Assembly: GCA_900769745.1 (NCBI GenBank)
Contig: CAAGHX010000205.1
Coordinates: 1 to 7,710 of the forward strand
Direction: 5' to 3'
Length of the DNA stretch: 7,710 bases
Origin: an uncultured Alistipes sp.
Lineage (GTDB): Bacteria; Bacteroidota; Bacteroidia; Bacteroidales; Rikenellaceae
Shown here: positions 1-5,963 of the stretch, in pieces
Numbering within the stretch: position 1 is the first letter of the stretch
How the letters are laid out: every line of letters begins with the position of its first letter
Notes under the pieces: model-generated
The model's database searches: none
Told to the model about the DNA's origin: nothing
Seen by the model: only the letters and a program-made list of their open reading frames with translations
Program-made: the position numbers and the translations under genes

Positions 1-1170
1 CTTAGCAGCCACATTGAAAGCGAGGTCGCTGATAGGTGTTGTTACATCGGCCACCACCGAGAATGGATTGCCAGCCAACGTAAAGCTGAATGGATTAACA
101 TTTACTGTTGTCGCATCAGCACTACCACCAGGGTTCTTAATCTTTGCTGCGATATTGATATTATCGACACCCGCTGGCAACGATGGATACTTAAACATTG
201 CGTTCTTCACGTTGAGCGCCACATCGAACTGAGGCAAGCAATCCTCGCCCACCATCTTACCCTTGGCATATGCCGAGAGAGTAGCCACACCGTCGGTCTT
301 CAAACCATCGAAATCCTTAGCATAGATAGCAGGAATGAGCGAGAGAATCTCCTTGAAACCAATCTCGTTGGTGTTGAGCTTCAAATCCATATCGAAGCCA
401 TCGTCCAACATTGCCACCCAACCGTCGATAGCCGCACGGATAGCATTGAGGCTCAACTCATTGTCTTTGAGTGTGAACTTCATATTCTTAAGGTCGGCAT
501 CCACATCCATCTTGGCCTTGATAGCGGCACGATTGAGGAATGGCACACCACCCGAACGGAACGTGAGCGATGGAGTCTCAGCCTTGAGCTTAACGGTTGT
601 ATTGTCGTCAGCAAAATCGCCCGAGCAAGTGGCATCGAAATCATATAAGGCTGCATACATACCACCCTGGCGGTCATCGTAGATAACATCGAGATTATCT
701 ACCGACAACTTCTTGAGGCTAACCTTGAATGCGCTCGACTCGCTGCTCTCCTCCTCTGTCTCGGCCTCGGCCGATGGTTTCATAACATCCCAATTAACCT
801 TGCCATCCTCCAGCACGATAGCCTTCAGGCGAGTGTCGTCAACAATAACCTTCGACACCTCGAAACCGCTATCGCCAAAGAGCGACATAACATTTACAGC
901 AGCAGTAAGCTCGCCGGCATAGACAAGAGTGTCGTTTTCAAACACCTCCACACCCTTCAACCAAAAATCCTTCAATGTGATTGAGGCTGATGGGAAATTA
1001 CGAATAAGGCTGATGTCGAGCTTCTCGAAATCGAACTGAGCATTCAGCAACTTATTACCCTCCTGCTTTACGATACTCTCCAACTTGCCTCTAAATGCAA
1101 TTGGAAGCACCATCAGCACCACCAAAAGCACCGCTACGATGCTCATTGTAATTTTTAGTAATTTCTTCAT
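1..1170 (-). CDS. AsmA-like inner-membrane-anchored envelope protein (C-terminal part beyond the window)
   Basis: The 390 visible residues run from an ATG at 1170 to the left edge without a stop, so the 3' end is missing. Residues 1-4 are basic and about 5-27 form one hydrophobic segment, an uncleaved anchor or signal-anchor. After that comes a soluble, beta-rich chain of alternating polar and hydrophobic residues. The stretch LIRNFPSASITLKDF (about 55-69) and the later repeats of 'L.N..IGFKEILSLIP' style are typical of AsmA-like proteins of Bacteroidota, which usually reach 800-1000 residues. An acidic, Ser-rich linker (EAETEEESSESS, about 135-146) separates two parts of the periplasmic region. 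AsmA/TamB relatives are thought to act in envelope lipid or outer-membrane homeostasis; the exact role of this one is unknown. The gene starts 32 bases after the stop of the upstream ATP-grasp gene and has no recognisable promoter of its own, so co-transcription is likely. Confidence 0.85.
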   Translation of the reverse strand, partial: MKKLLKITMSIVAVLLVVLMVLPIAFRGKLESIVKQEGNKLLNAQFDFEKLDISLIRNFPSASITLKDFWLKGVEVFENDTLVYAGELTAAVNVMSLFGDSGFEVSKVIVDDTRLKAIVLEDGKVNWDVMKPSAEAETEEESSESSAFKVSLKKLSVDNLDVIYDDRQGGMYAALYDFDATCSGDFADDNTTVKLKAETPSLTFRSGGVPFLNRAAIKAKMDVDADLKNMKFTLKDNELSLNAIRAAIDGWVAMLDDGFDMDLKLNTNEIGFKEILSLIPAIYAKDFDGLKTDGVATLSAYAKGKMVGEDCLPQFDVALNVKNAMFKYPSLPAGVDNINIAAKIKNPGGSADATTVNVNPFSFTLAGNPFSVVADVTTPISDLAFNVAAK

Positions 1171-1202
1171 AATATATACTTCTACTAACCTTTTATTTTT
1201 TA

Positions 1203-4181
1203 CTAAGCCTCCGCTACCTTAACGAGTGCCTTTTTCGACTGTCCGTCAACATAGATATAGAGCGGTTTCTCGAACTCCACACATCTAAGATACTCGCCAT
1301 CGAACATTGCCGGCATCTTGTCCAGCTGCTCCAAATCGAGCACACCATCACCCTGCGAAGGATTGAGCGAGAGATAACCCACACCCAGCGAAGTGACATT
1401 TTGGAAGAAGTGAGTACCCTGGCTCGACTCAATATTGAAGTTTGGCAGCGCCGACTCGACAATAACCCTCGCCTCAGAGATATGAGCCCACTTAACTGGC
1501 ACACCCAAATTCGGATCCGATGAGCCCCAGCGGCCAGTGCCTATCAACACATACTCCGCCCCATCTTCGCGCATGCGTTTGTTTATCTCGTAAAGCTCGT
1601 CGGCAATCTGCTGAGTCTTGAGCGACGAGAACTTGTCGAACTTCATATAGACCACTCGCTTTATATCGCGCATACGGCCAATTCCCAAAGCGCACTCTGA
1701 ATATACGATGGCGTTGCTCTTATCCATCTGCGACCAGTCGAGCTTGGCGCTCTCCTCGTTACGGATAATAGGACGAATCTGCAACAGGTTGAAAATCTGC
1801 ATCTCGCCCATCGGCACATCCATATTCACTGCAAACTCAATCTCCACAGGGCAACGCATCTCGGCCTCGCCCATCTGCAACATATCGCGAATGATGGCAG
1901 CCAGTGGGAATGAGTTATATTTCAGCACTCGGTTGAATGTAATCACTCTGAAATAGCGCGACAGAGTTGGGCTCTCGCTTATGCGATTATTCTGATAGTC
2001 GTAATACGAGCAGGCATATTTCGCATTTCGAAAATCGTTCATTCTCGAAACAGGGATCTTCTCGATATTGATAGCATCGTCGGTCGACTGGCGGAAATTG
2101 TCGGGGTTAAGGCTCAGTGCCATCACCTCGGTCTGAGCATCCTGCACAGTAAGCTCGGTTGTAGAGGTCTGCAAAGCCTTATCGGGATATGCAGGCGAAA
2201 AACGCAAGCTCTTGCCACCATCAACCACAGCCTTACCCAATCCCATCACGATATTGCACACACCATCCTCAGCCTTCTCATATCCGAGAGGATAGAGATT
2301 CTGCGAACGAGCAACACCAGAGAGCGTTGGGAAGAAATATCCGTTCTGCTCGGTACCACACACCTCCTGAATCAACACCGCCATCTTCTCCTCCGACAAG
2401 AGGTTCTGCGACGACTGGATATAAGCCTTCGACGATGAGAAATAGACCGATGCATATACACTCTTCACTGCTCGCACCAACATACGCAACATCTGGTCAT
2501 CGTTGTCGCAGCGAGGAATCATATAGGTTGAATAGATTCCCGCAAATGGCTGATAATGCGAGTCTTCAAGCTTCGATGACGAACGAATAGCAAGCGGTTT
2601 ACGGCAAGTAGAAACAAACACCTTCAGTTTCTGATACAACTCGCCAGGAAGTGTTGAGTTAAGAAACTCCGACAAGATAGCCTCATCGTCCAAATCGCGG
2701 CTGATGACATATTTCAAACCGTTGAGCTTGATAAACTGGTCGAAGAAATCAGTTGCCACAACCAAGCTGCGTGGAATCATAATTCGCACGTTGGGGTACT
2801 TCAGATACTGGTTATACTTTGCCAGCATACTATTCATAAAGGCCAAGCCTCGCGCCTTACCACCGATAGAGCCCTCTCCCAGGCGAGCGAAACCGATAGC
2901 GTCGCTATAAGTCTCCTCGTCGAACTGAGCCACCAATCCCTGACCAAGCATTGTGCGGTAATCCTTAAAGAGCGACACCAAAGCTGCACGGTGCTCAGCG
3001 GTAGAGTTAAAGTGGCTACTATTGATGCTTCGAATCACATTTGCAAGCGGGAACAAACCTCGCGAGTAGAGCCACTTCGAGAGCTTCATCTGCGAGAGGT
3101 GCGACTCCAACACATCGTCGGGAACGGTTGCAATCAGTTCCTGCATCTGCATCAAATCGCGGGCACGACCAACCTCTGCGCCAGTTTTATGATCGCGAAA
3201 GACAAAGTCACCAAAGCCAAACTCACGCAAGATAACATCCTGCAACTCCGAGAGCAGAGTCTTCGATGACTTAGAGATAAATCCCACACCCAATTGCTCA
3301 GCCACATCGCTATAATTCTCCTGCGACGACTGCATAATCACAGGCATCCAGGGGGTCTCGGCCTTAATCATCTTGCAGATATCAACTCCTGCGTCGAGTT
3401 TCTCATCCTCAGCCTTATCGCCCTGCTTGATAATCAGACCTACGTCAGAGATTACGCCAAGCAGATTCTTCTTGTATCGAGAATAGGCCTCGATTGCATC
3501 GGTATAGTTGGTTGCAAGCAGCACCTTTGGACGAGCTCGCTTACGGTTAATCTGCTGTTGCTCGTTATAAGCATCTTTCAAGAACTCGCTATTCTGCACA
3601 AGCAAGAGCTTATATAACTCGGGCAGATAGGTCGAATAGAAACGTACAGAGTCCTCCACAAGCAAGATTGCCTGCACACCACCCTCAAGGATGTCGTTTT
3701 CGGCATTGAGTTTATCCTCCATCAGCTTGATGATAGCGATAATCAAATCGGGGTTACCGTGCCAGCAGAAGATATTGTCAATAGCTGTGCAGTTCTGCTC
3801 GTCAATCTGACGATAAATCTCCTTCGAGAAGCTGGTGAGCAACACCACAGGCAAGTTGGGGTCAATCTTCTTGACCTCGCGAGCAAAGTCAAAGACATTG
3901 GGTTCGCCCACATTGTACATCGTAAGCACAAAGTCGAAATCCTTGCGGCGGCTAAGCAACTCCAACGCATCGGTGGTTGACTCCACACGGGTGAACGATG
4001 GAGGGTTACTCATATTGAGCTCCATGTACTCGCGGTTGATCTGCGACTCAATGTGACCGTCCTCCTCAAGGATATAACCATCATATGTGCAGCACACCAG
4101 CAAAATCTTGTGGATACGGTGCTGCATAAAGTGATGTGGCTCCTGATTATCTATCGTCAAATATGTATTTTGATTCTCCAT
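1203..4181 (-). CDS. Tandem receiver / PEP-pyruvate-binding (ATP-grasp) fusion protein
   Basis: Numbering is from the upstream ATG at 4217 (1004 aa). I prefer the in-frame ATG at 4181 (992 aa, MENQNTYL) because an A-rich stretch precedes it and the first 12 residues look unlike protein core; 4217 remains possible. Residues ~36-170 resemble a response-regulator receiver, but the acidic pocket is lost (ILLVCCTYD; LTMYN where the phospho-Asp should be). Residues ~181-335 form a second receiver with E188/D189, likely phospho-Asp D258 (GVISDVG), S297/S298 and K316. Residues ~443-680 are a PPDK/PEP-synthase N-terminal domain: GEGSIGGKARGL with K454, then RSSSKLEDS...FAGIYSTY at ~545-565. The ATP-grasp closing strand is PVEIEFAV...LLQIRPI (~790-817). 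The swivelling phosphohistidine domain and TIM-barrel PEP domain of true PEP synthase are absent. Residues ~818-1004 form an unrecognised domain with GTGRWGSSDPNLG and SSQGTHFFQ. The substrate is unknown. This is probably the first gene of an operon with the AsmA-like gene. Confidence 0.9.
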   Translation of the reverse strand: MENQNTYLTIDNQEPHHFMQHRIHKILLVCCTYDGYILEEDGHIESQINREYMELNMSNPPSFTRVESTTDALELLSRRKDFDFVLTMYNVGEPNVFDFAREVKKIDPNLPVVLLTSFSKEIYRQIDEQNCTAIDNIFCWHGNPDLIIAIIKLMEDKLNAENDILEGGVQAILLVEDSVRFYSTYLPELYKLLLVQNSEFLKDAYNEQQQINRKRARPKVLLATNYTDAIEAYSRYKKNLLGVISDVGLIIKQGDKAEDEKLDAGVDICKMIKAETPWMPVIMQSSQENYSDVAEQLGVGFISKSSKTLLSELQDVILREFGFGDFVFRDHKTGAEVGRARDLMQMQELIATVPDDVLESHLSQMKLSKWLYSRGLFPLANVIRSINSSHFNSTAEHRAALVSLFKDYRTMLGQGLVAQFDEETYSDAIGFARLGEGSIGGKARGLAFMNSMLAKYNQYLKYPNVRIMIPRSLVVATDFFDQFIKLNGLKYVISRDLDDEAILSEFLNSTLPGELYQKLKVFVSTCRKPLAIRSSSKLEDSHYQPFAGIYSTYMIPRCDNDDQMLRMLVRAVKSVYASVYFSSSKAYIQSSQNLLSEEKMAVLIQEVCGTEQNGYFFPTLSGVARSQNLYPLGYEKAEDGVCNIVMGLGKAVVDGGKSLRFSPAYPDKALQTSTTELTVQDAQTEVMALSLNPDNFRQSTDDAINIEKIPVSRMNDFRNAKYACSYYDYQNNRISESPTLSRYFRVITFNRVLKYNSFPLAAIIRDMLQMGEAEMRCPVEIEFAVNMDVPMGEMQIFNLLQIRPIIRNEESAKLDWSQMDKSNAIVYSECALGIGRMRDIKRVVYMKFDKFSSLKTQQIADELYEINKRMREDGAEYVLIGTGRWGSSDPNLGVPVKWAHISEARVIVESALPNFNIESSQGTHFFQNVTSLGVGYLSLNPSQGDGVLDLEQLDKMPAMFDGEYLRCVEFEKPLYIYVDGQSKKALVKVAEA

Positions 4182-4241
4182 AATCCATTCATTTTTGGGG
4201 CAACCTCCGTTTTGCATTGATTAGCGCCCTCGTCCATCGCA

Positions 4242-4276
4242 CAAAGATACTAATTCTCATTGAGAATTAGCGCAAA
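4242..4276 (-). promoter_or_regulatory. Bacteroidota-type promoter for the receiver/ATP-grasp gene
   Basis: Read on the minus strand, 4249-4242 is TATCTTTG, an exact match to the -7 consensus TAnnTTTG. A TTTG at 4276-4273 could serve as the -33 element, but the 23-base spacer is longer than the usual 19-21, so this half is weaker. Transcription would begin near 4236, leaving a leader of about 20 bases to the ATG at 4217 or about 55 bases to the ATG at 4181. Confidence 0.6.
4250..4270. promoter_or_regulatory. Perfect 21-bp palindrome, probable operator between divergent promoters
   Basis: The half-site CTAATTCTCA is followed by a single T and then the exact reverse complement TGAGAATTAG. The palindrome touches the -7 element of the minus-strand promoter and covers the -33 TTG of the plus-strand promoter, so a bound dimer could block both. 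It is AT-rich with no following U-tract, so it is not a terminator. The core TTCTCA-T-TGAGAA has the size and odd-centred symmetry seen for Fur/PerR-type or other winged-helix repressors. Naming the regulator would be a guess. Confidence 0.65.
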
Positions 4277-4289
4277 ATAATTAAATTTG
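4260..4289 (+). promoter_or_regulatory. Bacteroidota-type promoter for the C_GCAxxG_C_C gene
   Basis: The -7 element TAAATTTG (4282-4289) matches TAnnTTTG exactly. The -33 TTG is at 4260-4262, with a 19-base spacer. Transcription should begin near 4295, giving a leader of about 20 bases before the ATG at 4316. The -33 lies inside the palindrome. Confidence 0.65.
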
Positions 4290-4315
4290 CACTATAATAA
4301 ATCGAATAATTGAGT

Positions 4316-4780
4316 ATGAAAGTCAACATCGAAGAGCGCACAGCTCGTGCCAAGGAGTTATTTTTGTCGGGATACAACTGCGCACAGTCGGTTTTTCTCG
4401 CATATCGTGACATCTCGGGCCTCGACGAGAAGATGGCCGCAACCATCGCGGCCCCATTCGGAGGAGGTATGGGACGACTAAGAGAGGTGTGTGGTGCAGT
4501 GAGTGGAATGACTATGGTCGCAGGATTCCTCTACCCCAATTTCGACCCCACGGATGCACAGAGCAAGAAGGATAACTATGCGGCTGTTCAGGAGCTGGCC
4601 GAGAAGTTCCGCGCCGAGAACGGAGCGATTGTTTGCCGAGAGTTATTGGGTCTTGCCCAGCAGAAAGACGACCCCACACCATCACCTCGCACCGAGGGCT
4701 ACTACAAGCGTCGCCCCTGTGCCGAGTATGTGGCCATTGCAGCCCGCATCGTAGGCGAGAAGATTAACTCGATGGAGTAA
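4316..4780 (+). CDS. C_GCAxxG_C_C family protein (putative redox-active Cys protein)
   Basis: This is a 154-residue protein from the ATG at 4316; an in-frame TTG two codons earlier (4310) is less likely as start. The family is defined by spaced cysteines and a Gly/Ala motif, and all parts are visible: GYNCAQSV with C22, a glycine-rich FGGGMG (48-53), CGAVSG with C59, CRELLG with C107 and a final C135 in RRPCAEYV. There is no signal peptide or membrane segment, so it should be cytoplasmic. Members are widespread in anaerobes and are proposed to be redox-active or metal-binding, but no reaction is established. The gene is divergent from the receiver/ATP-grasp gene, shares the palindromic control region with it, and ends before a terminator shared with mscL. 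The family call is firm and the function is unknown. Confidence 0.88.
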   Translation: MKVNIEERTARAKELFLSGYNCAQSVFLAYRDISGLDEKMAATIAAPFGGGMGRLREVCGAVSGMTMVAGFLYPNFDPTDAQSKKDNYAAVQELAEKFRAENGAIVCRELLGLAQQKDDPTPSPRTEGYYKRRPCAEYVAIAARIVGEKINSME

Positions 4781-4787
4781 CAGAGAG

Positions 4788-4822
4788 AATTCAAAATTCA
4801 AAATTCAAAATTCAAAATTTAA
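4788..4822. repeat. Tandem 7-bp repeat, AATTCAA x4 plus one variant copy
   Basis: Four exact head-to-tail copies of AATTCAA (4788-4815) are followed by AATTTAA (4816-4822). It lies just after the stop of the C_GCAxxG_C_C gene, in its 3' untranslated region and before the terminator. Short AT-rich arrays like this vary in copy number by replication slippage. No coding role is apparent. Confidence 0.9.
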
Positions 4823-4852
4823 AATACTTTTTTTGAATTATAAGAAAATAAA

Positions 4853-4886
4853 AAGAGGCTACCCATTCACAAATGAGTAGCCTCTT
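4853..4886. terminator. Bidirectional terminator between convergent genes
   Basis: AAGAGGCTAC (4853-4862) pairs perfectly with GTAGCCTCTT (4877-4886). One C/A mismatch follows and then CATT (4864-4867) pairs with AATG (4872-4875) around the loop CACA. The plus strand continues into TAATTTTAT and the minus strand into a T-rich run (TTTATTTTC), so it can end both the C_GCAxxG_C_C transcript and the mscL transcript, whose stop codon lies 22 bases away. Confidence 0.85.
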
Positions 4887-4908
4887 AATTTTATAGGTTG
4901 TTCCCTAA

Positions 4909-5346
4909 TTATTTCTTCTCCTTCAAGAGGTCACGAATCTCTGTAAGCAACTTCTCCTCTGCAGATGGCTCTGGCTCTGGAGCAGGTGCTGGCGCTGGAG
5001 CTGGCTCCTCCTTCTTCTTGTTGAGAGAGTTCATAACCTTAACCATAAGGAATACGCAGAATGCCAAGATTGTAAAGTCAACAATCTGCTGAATAAAAGC
5101 TCCATAGTTCCAAGTAATGGCTGGAGTAACAACAGCACCTGCTGCATCCAAAACCTGCTGCTTGATAGTGAGCTTCATGTCTGAGAAGTCAACACCACCT
5201 ACAACCATACCGATTGGAGGCATAATCACATCATTAACCAACGATGTAACAATCTTGCCGAAAGCACCACCGATGATAACACCGACAGCCATATCCATTA
5301 CATTACCCTTAACGGCAAACTCCTTAAATTCTTTCAAAAATCCCAT
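4909..5346 (-). CDS. mscL: Large-conductance mechanosensitive channel MscL
   Basis: This 145-residue inner-membrane protein (E. coli MscL has 136) forms a homopentameric pore that opens under high membrane tension and releases solutes during hypo-osmotic shock. The amphipathic N-terminus (GFLKEFKEFAVKGNV) leads into TM1 (about 15-45) with the gate segment AVGVIIGGAFGKIV; G22 sits at the same number as in the E. coli pore constriction. DVIMPPIG follows, then the periplasmic loop (about 50-78) and TM2 (about 82-105). NKKKEE marks the cytoplasmic end, and the C-terminal helix LLTEIRDLLKEKK assembles the bundle. The linker 115-127 (4966-5004) is a Pro-Ala/Pro-Glu alternation, longer than the short AAAPAP-type linker of E. 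coli. The gene is single, converges on the C_GCAxxG_C_C gene with a shared terminator, and is divergent from umuDC. Confidence 0.98.
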   Translation of the reverse strand: MGFLKEFKEFAVKGNVMDMAVGVIIGGAFGKIVTSLVNDVIMPPIGMVVGGVDFSDMKLTIKQQVLDAAGAVVTPAITWNYGAFIQQIVDFTILAFCVFLMVKVMNSLNKKKEEPAPAPAPAPEPEPSAEEKLLTEIRDLLKEKK

Positions 5347-5400
5347 AATATTCTATTTTTTAAATTAAATCTGCTACACATTGTGCCTTAAAAGACGATG

Positions 5401-5432
5401 CGAAGATAGTTATTATAAATCTATTAGGCAAA
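5401..5432 (-). promoter_or_regulatory. Putative mscL promoter
   Basis: On the minus strand, TTTG (5432-5429) is separated by 20 bases from TATCTTCG (5408-5401), which has one mismatch to TAnnTTTG. The predicted start of transcription near 5395 leaves a leader of about 50 AT-rich bases. The rest of the leader to the ATG at 5346 shows no hairpin or riboswitch-like structure that I could see. Confidence 0.5.
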
Positions 5433-5470
5433 CCAGGGCAAAAAAAATATCAACTCAGGCAATTAAAAAA

Positions 5471-5515
5471 ATTAAGAAAACCCGATTTTTGCAACTTTGG
5501 TTTTTGATTCTTAAT
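5471..5515. promoter_or_regulatory. Interrupted inverted repeat over the umuDC -33 region
   Basis: ATTAAGAA (5471-5478) is matched by its reverse complement TTCTTAAT (5508-5515). Just inside, AACC (5479-5482) is matched by GGTT (5499-5502), leaving five bases unpaired on the right. The repeat surrounds the -33 TTTG. It could be a binding site for an SOS-type repressor, but SOS boxes of this phylum are not well defined and an AT-rich chance match is possible. Confidence 0.3.
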
Positions 5516-5526
5516 CTCTATCTTTG
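5496..5526 (+). promoter_or_regulatory. umuDC promoter (Bacteroidota type)
   Basis: TTTG (5496-5499), a 19-base spacer and TATCTTTG (5519-5526) match the -33/-7 consensus exactly, making this the best promoter in the window. Transcription should start near 5533, leaving a leader of under ten bases before the ATG at 5542. The -7 overlaps the 8-bp palindrome TTTGCAAA (5523-5530), and a second TTTGCAA lies 35 bases upstream (5488-5494). Confidence 0.75.
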
Positions 5527-5541
5527 CAAAAAACATAAGCT

Positions 5542-5961
5542 ATGAGTAAACTTGAGCCATACCAGATTGAGTACAACCCCCAGGAGGTGGAGCTATGCGG
5601 TGAGGTGAAGGCTGGCTTCCCAAGTCCTGCCGACGATACGCCCCACGAGCGATTAGACCTCCTGCGACTAATTATCCGCCACCCTGCTTCTACGTTCTAT
5701 TTTAGGGTAAGTGGAGTCAGCATGGTGGGCGACAGCTTCGACGAAGGCGACATAATAGTTGTAGATAAGAGCCTCGATGCAACCGATGGCTCTATTGCGG
5801 TGTGCTTTGTCGATGGCGAGTTTACCATCAAAAGAATTCGCAAGGAGAAGGATTGCCTGTGGCTGATGCCATCGAACGACAAGTACCCTCCAATTCGCGT
5901 AACTGCCGACAACGAGTTTGCGGTGTGGGGCGTTGTAACTTACATCATCAAAAAGGTTTAG
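5542..5961 (+). CDS. umuD: UmuD, LexA-like (S24) autocleaving subunit of translesion polymerase V
   Basis: This is a 139-residue protein, the same size as E. coli UmuD (139). The family cleaves itself on RecA filaments to give UmuD', which joins UmuC in polymerase V. The cleavage motif is VKA|GFPSPADD with the scissile bond predicted at A24-G25, so it is of Ala-Gly (LexA) type, where E. coli UmuD has Cys-Gly. The Ser/Lys dyad falls at the E. coli positions: S60 in VSGVSMVG and K97 in GEFTIKR. The C-terminal strand VWGVVTYIIKKV matches the family end. The ATG at 5542 follows the best promoter of the window by 15 bases. umuC begins 2 bases after the stop, so the two form an operon. Damage-inducible control is expected from the family but not shown by a known box here. 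Confidence 0.96.
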   Translation: MSKLEPYQIEYNPQEVELCGEVKAGFPSPADDTPHERLDLLRLIIRHPASTFYFRVSGVSMVGDSFDEGDIIVVDKSLDATDGSIAVCFVDGEFTIKRIRKEKDCLWLMPSNDKYPPIRVTADNEFAVWGVVTYIIKKV

Positions 5962-5963
5962 CC

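Noticed and set aside
335..682. Plus-strand open frame opposite the AsmA-like gene
   Set aside because: It lies wholly antisense to a well-supported coding frame, and its composition (Ser/Leu/Ala-rich, no motif) is that of a mirror frame.
2189..2590. Plus-strand 133-codon open frame inside the receiver/ATP-grasp gene
   Set aside because: It is antisense to conserved ATP-grasp motifs; the product is rich in His/Pro/Ser/Arg with no recognisable domain and no promoter before it.
4250..4270. Palindrome as a terminator
   Set aside because: It is AT-rich, has a 1-base centre that leaves no usable hairpin loop, no U-tract, and sits between divergent promoters.
4310..4315. TTG start two codons upstream of the C_GCAxxG_C_C gene
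   Set aside because: The ATG at 4316 is better and no ribosome site favours the TTG.
4788..4822. CRISPR-like array
   Set aside because: The units are 7 bp and directly adjacent with no spacers, and no cas gene is present.
5802..5963. 54-residue N-terminal extension of UmuC
   Set aside because: It is an open frame overlapping umuD. The ATG at 5964 gives a protein aligned with E. coli UmuC from residue 1 and placed 2 bases after the umuD stop.
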